From Sulfuritalea sp. (GTDB lineage Bacteria; Pseudomonadota; Gammaproteobacteria; Burkholderiales; Rhodocyclaceae), in NCBI GenBank assembly GCA_022842325.1, contig JALHPU010000013.1, forward strand, positions 1 through 64,000: a DNA stretch of 64,000 bases, written 5' to 3'. The notes beneath the pieces were generated by a model that was given only the letters and a program-made list of their open reading frames with translations, was not told the origin of the DNA and searched no databases. This document shows, one piece after another, positions 8,517 to 16,682 of the stretch. Both the position numbers and the translations under genes were made by a program. The stretch's first letter is position 1, and every line of letters begins with the position of its first letter.

Positions 8517-9439
8517 GCCACCTCGTCCCGCAACGCGGCACCCAGGCCGCGCAGGCACTGAAACTGCCGCAATGGATCGAGCAACCCCGGCACCGCACCG
8601 AGATCCAGTACGCGGTGCAGATCCATCGGAACCACCCGCACCGTGAGGTTGTCCCGCAAATAGTCGACAAAGCCGTCCACCCCGGGGAGTGCGGCGACAA
8701 TCAGGGACGAGATCGAGATGGCGCTGTACAAACGGTCAAAGTTGTCCAGAGAACGCTGCACATCAAGCGCGATTCGATCGAACAGCATGCCGCGCCGTTC
8801 GGCATCGGCGGCAATAATCTGGCGCGCGGAAATCTCGACGTGGCGCGCCACCAGCAATTCACCATTGACGGTGAAGGTGAGCAGGCCCTCGGCATCGTCG
8901 AAAATCAGGGTGGCCAGCGCTTGCCCGGCTTCCTCGAACAAGGCAGCCAGATTGCGCTGCGACAGTTCCGGCAGGTCAATCACAGTCAGCGGCACCTTTG
9001 CCGCCTGAAACGCCTGCACCAGCGGCTTCACCACCGCCTCGGCAGCGATGGCCGCAAACACCTGCGGCGTGCGCCCACCGGACGGGATCGGCAGAAAATC
9101 AACGGCCGCCGCATCCACCGGAAACTCGACCTGGTCCTTGAGCTTCCAGCGCAGGATGTCGCGCGCCTCGTCCGGCGTGCCCTCTACTGCTTCGGTCTGG
9201 ATCAACTGATACTCGCCGTGGCGCAGCACGGCAGAACAGCGCCGCCCACCGAGTCCGAGCGGCTTGCGCAAGGATGACAGCATCGCCGCGTAGTTTGGGC
9301 CACACTCGATCGACTCCGCCATGAGTACCTTCGGCATATTGCCCGTGTCGCGACGAACATGGACAAAGTCGGCCCGTCCATCCGCGGGAACGATCGCCAT
9401 CCATCCTGGCTGAGTGTGTTTCTTGAAGGGGCTTTGCAC
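8513..9439 (-). CDS. mshI: MSHA biogenesis protein MshI (PilM-like)
   Basis: 308 residues, soluble, actin-like PilM/MshI type. The N-terminus KKHTQPGWMAIVPADGRADFVHVRR matches the MshI pattern of a Lys-rich start followed by GW and a beta strand. The call uses a GTG start at 9439. No Shine-Dalgarno is visible there, and an ATG at 9400 is the alternative but would remove the family's basic start. It is the first gene of the leftward mshI-N block, reading away from mshQ across a 349-base intergenic region. Confidence 0.8.
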   Translation of the reverse strand: MQSPFKKHTQPGWMAIVPADGRADFVHVRRDTGNMPKVLMAESIECGPNYAAMLSSLRKPLGLGGRRCSAVLRHGEYQLIQTEAVEGTPDEARDILRWKLKDQVEFPVDAAAVDFLPIPSGGRTPQVFAAIAAEAVVKPLVQAFQAAKVPLTVIDLPELSQRNLAALFEEAGQALATLIFDDAEGLLTFTVNGELLVARHVEISARQIIAADAERRGMLFDRIALDVQRSLDNFDRLYSAISISSLIVAALPGVDGFVDYLRDNLTVRVVPMDLHRVLDLGAVPGLLDPLRQFQCLRGLGAALRDEVA

Positions 9440-9788
9440 GTGATCGGAGGAGGGTCAGATTAGCCTGACTATACCGGCCAAAAGAAAGCCCATAAGCAAG
9501 GATTTGCAGAGTAATTTCAGGCTATTGTCCAACATTGCGGGATGCGGCGGGATATTATCAAATAAGCGCCTTGTGCCTTGGCTTGCCTAGCGCTTTGGCC
9601 ATAAGCTTGGGGAGTGGAATTTTTTGCATGCAGTACATGAATATATGTTCGATTGGCACCTCACCCGAAAATGTTTGCCGCGCACCTGGTCAAAGGTAGA
9701 TGTCTTATGCCGGAAACACCGAGATTTCGCCGTCCCGCCAGCGCCGACTCCTTGAAGTGATGAGCGGCGCCGAACACAGGAACAGCTC
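9440..9788. promoter_or_regulatory. Divergent intergenic region between mshI and mshQ
   Basis: 349 bases, AT-richer than its surroundings, presumably carrying the promoters of both pilus blocks. On the plus strand 9579-9594 reads TGGCTTGCCTAGCGCT, which has the GG-N10-GC spacing of a sigma-54 promoter but otherwise matches the consensus only partly. Sigma-54 control is common for type IV pilin genes. A copy of the dispersed motif lies at 9728-9749. A weak Shine-Dalgarno (AGGA) precedes mshQ. No gene is credible here. Confidence 0.4.
9728..9749 (+). repeat. Copy of 22-bp dispersed motif (CCCGCC subtype)
   Basis: Core GTCCCGCCAGCGCCGACT preceded by CGCC. It is identical over 24 bases (including two following C residues) to the copy at 15439. 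It ends 39 bases before the mshQ start. Confidence 0.8.
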
Positions 9789-12700
9789 ATGAAGCCGTAT
9801 CTTTCCCATGCTTGGATATCGGGGTCTGTCTCCGTTCATTTCCTGACCATTCTTGTTGCGGCCGCATTTCTTTTATTTTCCCAGAATGAAGCTATCGCGG
9901 CCGTAGCGCACGACGCGGCAAGCGAAAGCCACACAACAGGCACGACGGGTTCCCAGAATCAGGCATCCTTCAGCTGGACGCACACGCCGGTGGGAACGCC
10001 GCGCGGGATTCTTGTCTATGTTTTCACGGTATCGGCGACGCAAACCGTCACCGGCGTCACCTACGGCGGCATGGCGATGACGCAAGTTGCCGGCGGCGCG
10101 GCGGTGGATACCGCGGGCGAACCCGGGCGCGTCGACACCTTCTTTCTCGGGGCGTCGATCCCGACCGGCGCGCAGACCATCGTCGTCAGCCGGACCAACA
10201 ACGCAATACGCGTGTATGCCTCCGCCGCCACCCAGACCGCCGCCGGCAACACTGAAGTGGCAGGCATCGTCCTGTTGCAGCAAAATGGGGCTTATGCGGT
10301 GCAGTCGGTCAACGACGGCAGCCTGGGGGCGAACAGCCAGCGCTATGCCGCCGGCTACTCCGGCGGAAACAACGTCCTTCCTGCCGGCGCGGGCAGTACC
10401 GTCCTCAACAGCATCGACTTCGGCTCATTCACCGCGACGACCGCCAGGGAAACGACGCCAGGTGCGGGCGCGCGCAATGTCGGCTTTACGGCCGGCAGTG
10501 ATGACCGCGCGGGAGTCCACCTGGCGGTGCGGGAAACCCTTACCACCCTGGCCACCGGCACCGACCCGGCGGCGGCCACCGTCCCGCCGGGCGCCGCGGC
10601 CACGGACGTCAACAATTTCACCCTGCAGACCAGCGGCGGTACGGAAACGCTGACGTCGGTGACAGTGAATCTCTCGACCAGCAGCGGCGTCGGCCGGCTC
10701 GCAATCACCGACGCCAGCGATGTGGAACTGGGCTTCACCACGACGCCGGCGAACGGCGCCAACGCCATCAGCGTGTCCGGCATGTCCGCCACTTCCACGC
10801 TCACCACCTTCAAGGTGCGCGTCACGCCCTTGAGTCATGCAGCAATGCCGGCCGTGCCGGGCGCCGCCTATGCCATCACTGCGCCCGTGACTTCCTGGGC
10901 CGGTTCCAACACGCTGCATAACGGAAGCGACACGAATGCCAACGCCCTGACCATCGACAACCTGTCGCCCAGCAGTGCCACGGCAACCAGCGGCGCGGCC
11001 GGCGAGGCGCAGGTGACCCTGAACTGGACCGCATCGGCATCCGCCGACCTTGCCGCCAGCAATGGCTCGCTGGTGTACCGCTGGGCTGCCGCCAGCGCGG
11101 GAGCCGAAGTCCCGGTCGAAGGTTCGGCGCCTGCGCTGGGCAGCACCAACGGCACGGCCACGGTGGCGTGCCTGGTGTCCTCGGCGGCGTCGACGGCGCT
11201 GGTGAGAATCGATGGCAGCGGCGGCAGCGCGGAGTGCACCGCCGGGGCGCTGACCAAGGACCAGCCCTATACCTACAAGGTGTTCCAGCAGGACGCCAGC
11301 GGCAATTTCGATGCGGGATTTGCCATCGGAAGCTTCACACCCACCTACCCGACGGTCGTGTCGATCAATCGTACCGGCGCGAGCCCGACCAGCGCGGCCA
11401 CCGTTGCCTGGACGGTGACCTTCAGCTCGAGCGTGACCGGGGTGGATGCCGCGGACTTTTCCCTGGCGGCGACAGGTCTCAGCGGTGCCTTCATCGCGAC
11501 CGTCAGCGGCAGCGGCACCAGCTGGACGGTAACGGCGAACACCGGCATCGGCAGCGGTGCCGGCACGCTGGGTCTGAACCTGGTCGATGACGATACGATC
11601 ATCGATGCCAGCGGGCGCAAGCTCGGCGCGACCGGGGCCAACAACGGCAATTACACCGGCGAGGTCTACAGCATCACTGCCACGCCCGCGCTGGCCAACT
11701 ACCGCATGGACGACGCACCCTGGACCGGCAGCGCCGGCCAGGTCGTGGACAGCTCCGGCAACGGCAATCACGCCCAGGCCTTCAACAGCGCCAGCACTAT
11801 TGATGGATCGCGGGCCATCGCGGGTGATCCGGGCACCTGCCGCTATGGCGTGTTCGACAACGGCGGCACGATCACCCAGGGCTACGTCGAGACACCGCTG
11901 CCCAACCTGACCACCGATTTCACCATCGCGGCCTGGGTCAGGACGACCAATAACGCCACCGCCGGGCAACGCATCCTGATCGACGACAACAACAACACCA
12001 CGGGCTATGGATTCAGCCTGGGCGACGGTGCGCCGGGGCGGCTGCGCTTTTTCTCGCGCGGCATCGCGCCGGTGATTTTCGATTCCACCTACACCATCGC
12101 CAGCAACACCTGGTATTTCGTCGCGGCAGTGGCGGACATCGCCAACCAGAAACGCACCATCTACGTGTTCGACAGCGCCGGTGCCCTGCTGGCAACCGAC
12201 GCCGAGGGGGCGGCGTGGACCGGCACCTGGGGCAGCGACGCCGGACCGGTATCCATCGGCGCGGAAACCAATGCCTCCGCCGAAACGCCGGCGACGTTTC
12301 ATTTCCGCGGCAACCTTGACGAAGTACGGGTGTATCAAAAGGTGCTGAGCCAGAACGCCCTGGCGGCCATCGCGACCCAGGCCCATGCCTGCCCGCGGCC
12401 CGACCATTACGAACTGTCCTTGCCGAGCGCCAGCATCAGTTGTCTGCCCAGCACCGTGACCGTGACGGCCTGCGCCGACAACAGCAGCCCCTGCAGCAGT
12501 CCGTCGCTGATCGTCGAGAACGAAGCGGCCACGCTGGGAACCAGCGTTGGCTCGCTTGGCGCCACGACTGTCAGCTTCAATGCCGGTGGGATTGCCACCA
12601 CCACGCTGAGCCATCCTGCGGCGGGCAACGGCGACCCCGCCACCGTCACCCTGTCGGGCGAGACAGCGCCGGCCACGAATTCCAGGCAGTGCTGTCCGGA

Positions 12701-14441
12701 CGGGACAAGCTGCGTCGTAGCCAATAGTTGCGCGACCACCTTCAGCACGGCCGGCTTCGTGGTTTCCGGATCGGCCGGCGGTGGCGTGGCAACCATACCT
12801 GCCCAGGTGGCGGGCACCGCTTCGGCCCAGTACTATCTGCGGGCGGTGAGAACCAGCACCACCACCAAAGCCTGTGAATCGGCACTGAGCGGCGCGAACA
12901 CGGTCAACTTCGCCCATGAATGCAACAATCCAACGACGTGTTCGGCAAGCAATCTGATGAGCGTGAACGGCGGCAGCGCGACGACCATCGCCCGCAACAA
13001 CAATGGCAGCGTGTCGAGCTACACCTCGGTCAACATGAGCTTCGATGTCGACGGCAACGCGCCCTTCACCTTCAATTACGGCGACGTCGGGCTGGTAACG
13101 CTGCACATGGCCAAGACGGTGAATTCTGCGCCCCTCTCAGGTGCGTCGAATGCCTTCGTAGTGAAGCCCGGCGGCTTTGCTCTGTCGGCGATCCAGCAAA
13201 CAGCGGCGCCGAACCTTGCCAACCCGGGCGCGGCGAACGCGAGCGGCCTGAAATTCGTCAAGGCCGGCGAGGCCTTCAGTGCGACCGTGACCGCCACCAC
13301 CTCGGATGGCGTCACCGCCACCCCCAACTACGGGAAGGAGACCGCGGCGGAAGGCGTCAAGCTGAACCTCAGCCTCCTGGTCGCCCCCTCTGGCGGCTTG
13401 TCTCCGGCATTGACCAACAGTACGGCCTTCGGCGTATTCGCCAACGGAGCCGCCACTGGCACTACCTTCGCCTGGAACGAAGTGGGCATCATCAAGCTGA
13501 CACCGAGTGTGGGCGATGGCAACTATCTGGGCGCCGGCGATGTCAGCGGCACCGAGACCGGCAATATCGGCCGCTTCTATCCCGATCATTTCGAAACCAC
13601 GATCACGGCAGCGCCCATGGGCTGCGGCGTCCTGGCCTTCGTCCCGGCCTGCCCCGCGGGGAGCCACCTGGTGTATTCCGGCCAGCCCTTCACGCTCAAC
13701 GTAACCGCCTATACCCTGGGCGGTACCGGCGGCGCGGGCATCACCAGCAATTACAGCGCCACCGAATCTTTCGCCAAGACTGTCACGCTGACCGCCTGGG
13801 ACGCCATCGGCAGCACGACCTTGCAGAATCCTCCCGCCAGCGGCGGCACGCTCACCGGCAATTCGATTGCCTCCGCCAGCTTTGCGGCCGGCGTCGCCAG
13901 CGCATCGCCGGTCTATACCTACACGGCCAGCCCGACAGCGCCCACCAATGTGTATTTCCGGGCGATCGACACCGACTCGGTGAGTTCGCTGAATGCCATC
14001 CCGGCCAACTCGGTCGAGGGTGGCATCAAGGTCGTCAGCGGGCGCATGCAGATCGAGAACATGTACGGACCGCCGGGTCCCACCGTGGCCGGCACCAAAC
14101 TGGCGGCGAAAGTCCGCGTACTTTACTGGGACGGGGTGCAATGGAAGCGGAACATCGCGGACATGCTCACGGGCGCGGATCCGAATAACTTTGTTCTCGG
14201 CGCCATGACCAACTGCGGTGCGCCTTGCGCCATTACGCTGAATGACGCTGCGCTCCCCCCCGGGGCCACGGAGGGAGGCGAGTTCCGCTTGAAACTCACC
14301 ATCTCGCAGCAGCCCGGCAATGTCCGCAGCAGCGTTCTTGTGCAAAAGAAATCGCCAGATCTGGACTACCTGCTGGGCAACACAAGCCGGATAACGTGGG
14401 GAAGTTTCCGCTCTCCCTACATTTATCAGCAAGAGCGCTAG
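9789..14441 (+). CDS. mshQ: MshQ-type pilus adhesin: LamG-like domain plus C-terminal DUF6701
   Basis: 1550 residues. A signal peptide of about 38 residues ends near SQNEAIA, so the protein is exported. Ser/Thr/Ala-rich beta repeats follow, with an Ig-like stretch near residues 520-630 (PTVVSINRTGASPTSAATVAW). A LamG/concanavalin-like domain spans about residues 636-860 (NYRMDDAPWTG... to LDEVRVYQKVL). The Cys-containing C-terminal ~680 residues carry DUF6701 hallmarks: FVVKPGGFALSA, GRFYPDHFETTITA and GRMQIENMYGPPGP. In MSHA loci this family is MshQ, probably a pilus-tip adhesin. It heads the minor-pilin operon; the next pilin starts within 6 bases. The length is mostly due to the N-terminal repeat region. 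Confidence 0.88.
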   Translation: MKPYLSHAWISGSVSVHFLTILVAAAFLLFSQNEAIAAVAHDAASESHTTGTTGSQNQASFSWTHTPVGTPRGILVYVFTVSATQTVTGVTYGGMAMTQVAGGAAVDTAGEPGRVDTFFLGASIPTGAQTIVVSRTNNAIRVYASAATQTAAGNTEVAGIVLLQQNGAYAVQSVNDGSLGANSQRYAAGYSGGNNVLPAGAGSTVLNSIDFGSFTATTARETTPGAGARNVGFTAGSDDRAGVHLAVRETLTTLATGTDPAAATVPPGAAATDVNNFTLQTSGGTETLTSVTVNLSTSSGVGRLAITDASDVELGFTTTPANGANAISVSGMSATSTLTTFKVRVTPLSHAAMPAVPGAAYAITAPVTSWAGSNTLHNGSDTNANALTIDNLSPSSATATSGAAGEAQVTLNWTASASADLAASNGSLVYRWAAASAGAEVPVEGSAPALGSTNGTATVACLVSSAASTALVRIDGSGGSAECTAGALTKDQPYTYKVFQQDASGNFDAGFAIGSFTPTYPTVVSINRTGASPTSAATVAWTVTFSSSVTGVDAADFSLAATGLSGAFIATVSGSGTSWTVTANTGIGSGAGTLGLNLVDDDTIIDASGRKLGATGANNGNYTGEVYSITATPALANYRMDDAPWTGSAGQVVDSSGNGNHAQAFNSASTIDGSRAIAGDPGTCRYGVFDNGGTITQGYVETPLPNLTTDFTIAAWVRTTNNATAGQRILIDDNNNTTGYGFSLGDGAPGRLRFFSRGIAPVIFDSTYTIASNTWYFVAAVADIANQKRTIYVFDSAGALLATDAEGAAWTGTWGSDAGPVSIGAETNASAETPATFHFRGNLDEVRVYQKVLSQNALAAIATQAHACPRPDHYELSLPSASISCLPSTVTVTACADNSSPCSSPSLIVENEAATLGTSVGSLGATTVSFNAGGIATTTLSHPAAGNGDPATVTLSGETAPATNSRQCCPDGTSCVVANSCATTFSTAGFVVSGSAGGGVATIPAQVAGTASAQYYLRAVRTSTTTKACESALSGANTVNFAHECNNPTTCSASNLMSVNGGSATTIARNNNGSVSSYTSVNMSFDVDGNAPFTFNYGDVGLVTLHMAKTVNSAPLSGASNAFVVKPGGFALSAIQQTAAPNLANPGAANASGLKFVKAGEAFSATVTATTSDGVTATPNYGKETAAEGVKLNLSLLVAPSGGLSPALTNSTAFGVFANGAATGTTFAWNEVGIIKLTPSVGDGNYLGAGDVSGTETGNIGRFYPDHFETTITAAPMGCGVLAFVPACPAGSHLVYSGQPFTLNVTAYTLGGTGGAGITSNYSATESFAKTVTLTAWDAIGSTTLQNPPASGGTLTGNSIASASFAAGVASASPVYTYTASPTAPTNVYFRAIDTDSVSSLNAIPANSVEGGIKVVSGRMQIENMYGPPGPTVAGTKLAAKVRVLYWDGVQWKRNIADMLTGADPNNFVLGAMTNCGAPCAITLNDAALPPGATEGGEFRLKLTISQQPGNVRSSVLVQKKSPDLDYLLGNTSRITWGSFRSPYIYQQER

Positions 14442-14446
14442 TGCCC

Positions 14447-14899
14447 ATGCCAACCCGCATGCCCTCGCGAAGCCAGACCGGATTCACCCTGGTGGAACTG
14501 GTACTTGTGATCGTCCTGCTCGGCATCCTCAGTGCCATCATTCTGCCGAACCTGACGCGCAGTGGTGTTGATGGGCGAAATTTCTTCGATCGGGCGCTCA
14601 ACAGCATCCGCTATGCGCAAAAGCTGGCCATCGCCCAGCGGCGTGACGTCTATGTCTGCATTGGCGCCAACTCCCTGGCAGTCGGCTTTGCCACGGGCTG
14701 CGCGGCGCCGGCCAGCGACCCCGGTGGCGGAGCGATCAACGTCAGCGAGACCGCGGTTTTGATGACTCCGCTCGAGTTCAAGTTCGATGCGCAGGGAGGG
14801 GTCCTGGCACAGCACAACATCGTGGTCAGCGTGCCCGACACCGGTGATTCCTACACGCTGCGAGTTGAAAGAAATACCGGCTATGTGCATGTACCCTGA
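14447..14899 (+). CDS. Minor prepilin, MshC/GspH-like
   Basis: 150 residues. Type IV prepilin with leader MPTRMPSRSQTG, a cleavage site before FTLVELVLVIVLLGILS and Glu at +5. The globular part has GspH-like features (RALNSIRYAQKLAIAQRRDVYVCI) and a Cys pair (VCIGA...GCAAP). The ATG at 14447 was chosen. A GTG at 14441 overlapping the mshQ stop is also possible and would add two residues. It overlaps mshD by 11 bases. By position it corresponds to MshC. Confidence 0.85.
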   Translation: MPTRMPSRSQTGFTLVELVLVIVLLGILSAIILPNLTRSGVDGRNFFDRALNSIRYAQKLAIAQRRDVYVCIGANSLAVGFATGCAAPASDPGGGAINVSETAVLMTPLEFKFDAQGGVLAQHNIVVSVPDTGDSYTLRVERNTGYVHVP

Positions 14900-15428
14900 G
14901 CGCCGGCATCGCGGATTCACGCTGATCGAGATGGTATTTTTCATCGTCATCGTCGGCGTCGCCTTGGCCGGGCTGGTTTCCGTCCTGGCCTCGGCCATGA
15001 AGGGCGGCGCCGATACGGTTTCGCAGAAGCAGGCACTGGCGATTGCAGAGGCGATCGTCGAGGAAATCGCGCTCAAGCCTATGACATATTGCGATCCCGA
15101 TGACCCCGAGGCCGCCACTGCGACCCCCATTACTGTTTGTACCATTCCTGAAGCCGACGGCCCGGATGGCGGCGAAACCCGCGCCTTGTTCGACAACGTG
15201 AATGACTATAGCGGTTTCACGGTTCCGCTCAACCCGGTCACCGACCAGAGCGGAACCTATTCCTTCCCTGCCGAGTTCTCGGTCTCCACCCTTACGGTAA
15301 CGGCTGAGACGCTCCAACCCAACAATGTGCCCGCGCTGCGTATTACCGTTACCGTCACCGGCCCGGGCAGCACTTCCGTCACGCTCGACACCTATCGCAC
15401 CCGTTATGCACCGAATTTCATCGACTGA
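14889..15428 (+). CDS. mshD: Minor prepilin MshD
   Basis: 179 residues. Short basic leader MYPERRHRG, cleavage before FTLIEMVFFIVIVGVALAG, Glu at +5. The following segment SQKQALAIAEAIVEEIALKPM matches the MshD/PilV pattern. The start at 14889 lies inside the previous gene; 14883 (MCMYPERR) is an alternative. It is a probable pilus-priming minor pilin. Part of the mshQ-C-D-O-P operon with overlapping ends throughout. Confidence 0.85.
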   Translation: MYPERRHRGFTLIEMVFFIVIVGVALAGLVSVLASAMKGGADTVSQKQALAIAEAIVEEIALKPMTYCDPDDPEAATATPITVCTIPEADGPDGGETRALFDNVNDYSGFTVPLNPVTDQSGTYSFPAEFSVSTLTVTAETLQPNNVPALRITVTVTGPGSTSVTLDTYRTRYAPNFID

Positions 15429-16269
15429 GCGACCGCGCCGCCGTCCCGCCAGCGCCGACTCCGGCTTCACGCTGATCGAATTGATCGCGGTGATGGTGCT
15501 GGTCGGGGTTCTCGGCGCGGTGGTGGCCATGTTCGGCAGCCCGCTCCGAGCCGGCGTTGAAGGCCAGCGCCGCGCCGAACTGGCCGACGCCGCCGACACC
15601 GCCTACCGGCGCATGGCGCGCGACATCCGGCGCGCGGTGCCGAATTCGATCCACCAGATCGACACGCAGACTATCGAGTTCATCCCCAGCAAGGATGGCG
15701 GGCGTTATGCCTATGACGAGGCGGGCGACACCGGGAATTCGATCAGCTTTGCCAGTGCGGCGGACGTGGACTTCGACGTCGTCGGCTCCTCCACCATGTA
15801 TACCGCCATCAACCCGGGGGATTTCATCGTCATCGGCAATTGGGGCTACGGCGCTGTGCCTGACGCCTATTGCCCCTCGGCGCCCGTGTGCAATCGCGCC
15901 GAGGTGGCCAGCTTCGCCAGCCCGACTGTGACCCTGGTGGCGCCAAACCCTTTCCCCGGACCCGGCGCCACGATATCGCCGCCCGGGCAGCGCTTCCAGC
16001 TGGTCGACAAAGACGAGCAGGCGGTAACTTTCCGCTGCAATGCCGGGAAGTTGACGCGCTACTGGAACTACGGCTGGGGCAGCGCCTACACCACCGGATC
16101 CTCGGCGGTACTTGCAAGCAAGGTCGCCTCATGCGATTTCGTGTACGCCCCCTATCAATCGCAGACCTGGGGTTTGTTCCGCCTTGAAATCACCATGCAG
16201 CACGCCGACCTGCCGGGCGACTCTCCGGTGAAGCTGGTCTATCAACTCCATGTCAACAACACCCCTTAA
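15406..16269 (+). CDS. mshO: Minor prepilin MshO
   Basis: 287 residues. Prepilin motif FTLIELIAVMVLVGVLGAV after a long leader, MHRISSTERPRRRPASADSG. PulJ/MshO-type helix continues as RRAELADAADTAYRRMARDIRRAVPN. The last nine leader residues are encoded by a copy of the 22-bp dispersed motif (15439-15460), so the repeat contributes directly to the leader peptide next to the cleavage Gly. The ATG at 15406 overlaps mshD by 23 bases and has no clear Shine-Dalgarno, suggesting translation by coupling. Four C-terminal cysteines could form disulfides. Confidence 0.82.
   Translation: MHRISSTERPRRRPASADSGFTLIELIAVMVLVGVLGAVVAMFGSPLRAGVEGQRRAELADAADTAYRRMARDIRRAVPNSIHQIDTQTIEFIPSKDGGRYAYDEAGDTGNSISFASAADVDFDVVGSSTMYTAINPGDFIVIGNWGYGAVPDAYCPSAPVCNRAEVASFASPTVTLVAPNPFPGPGATISPPGQRFQLVDKDEQAVTFRCNAGKLTRYWNYGWGSAYTTGSSAVLASKVASCDFVYAPYQSQTWGLFRLEITMQHADLPGDSPVKLVYQLHVNNTP
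15439..15460 (+). repeat. Copy of 22-bp dispersed motif inside the mshO leader
   Basis: Identical over 24 bases to the copy upstream of mshQ at 9728, in the same orientation. In frame it encodes RRPASAD, immediately before the Ser-Gly of the prepilin cleavage site. The two copies bracket mshQ, the mshC-like gene and mshD. Confidence 0.8.
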
Positions 16270-16660
16270 GCGCAACCCTGGTCAGCGCGGATTCGGCATC
16301 ATCGCCGCGCTGATGGTGACGCTGCTGATCGGCGGGCTGGCGGTCATGCTTGCGCGCATGACGGCAACCCAGGCCGTGTCATATGCACTCGACGATCGCG
16401 GGGTTCGCGCCTACTGGGCAGCGCGCGCCGGACTGGAATGGGGGTCCTATCAGCGGGCGATCAACAACTCCTGCGCGGCAAGCACCGTGGTCCTCATGCC
16501 CGTCACCGCCACCAGTCTTACGGAATTCCAGGTGACGGTGACCTGCACCGGCTCGGGCCCCTACCTGCTGACTGCCACCGCCTGCGCCCCGGCTGCGGAG
16601 TGTGGCGCGCCGTCATCGTCCACTTATGTCGTGCGCGTGGTGACGCGCACGATGCCCTAA
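16250..16660 (+). CDS. mshP: Minor prepilin-like protein MshP
   Basis: 136 residues. A basic leader with GQRG is followed by FGIIAALMVTLLIGGLAVMLARM. The +5 residue is Ala, not Glu, as in PilX/GspK/MshP-type proteins. The motif DRGVRAYWAARAGLEWGSYQ is the MshP signature. The Cys pattern in the C-terminal half (CAAS...CTGSGPYLLTATACAPAAEC) suggests disulfides. It overlaps mshO by 20 bases. Probably a tip minor pilin acting with MshD and MshO. Confidence 0.85.
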   Translation: MSTTPLKRNPGQRGFGIIAALMVTLLIGGLAVMLARMTATQAVSYALDDRGVRAYWAARAGLEWGSYQRAINNSCAASTVVLMPVTATSLTEFQVTVTCTGSGPYLLTATACAPAAECGAPSSSTYVVRVVTRTMP

Positions 16661-16682
16661 CCGGCCGGATCAGCCGCACCTC

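Noticed and set aside
9579-9594. Sigma-54 promoter before mshQ
   Set aside because: Only the GG-N10-GC spacing and TGGC match. In GC-rich DNA this pattern occurs often by chance. It is noted in the intergenic entry but not asserted.
9587-9790. Minus-strand 67-codon ORF between mshI and mshQ
   Set aside because: Cys/Lys/Arg-rich, no ribosome-binding site or family; overlaps the dispersed repeat and the probable promoter region.
10425-13106. Long minus-strand open frame (about 890 codons) opposite mshQ
   Set aside because: Composition is Arg/Gly/Ala/His-rich with no domain, signal or initiation site. It mirrors the codon bias of the plus-strand mshQ, which has clear DUF6701 and LamG features.
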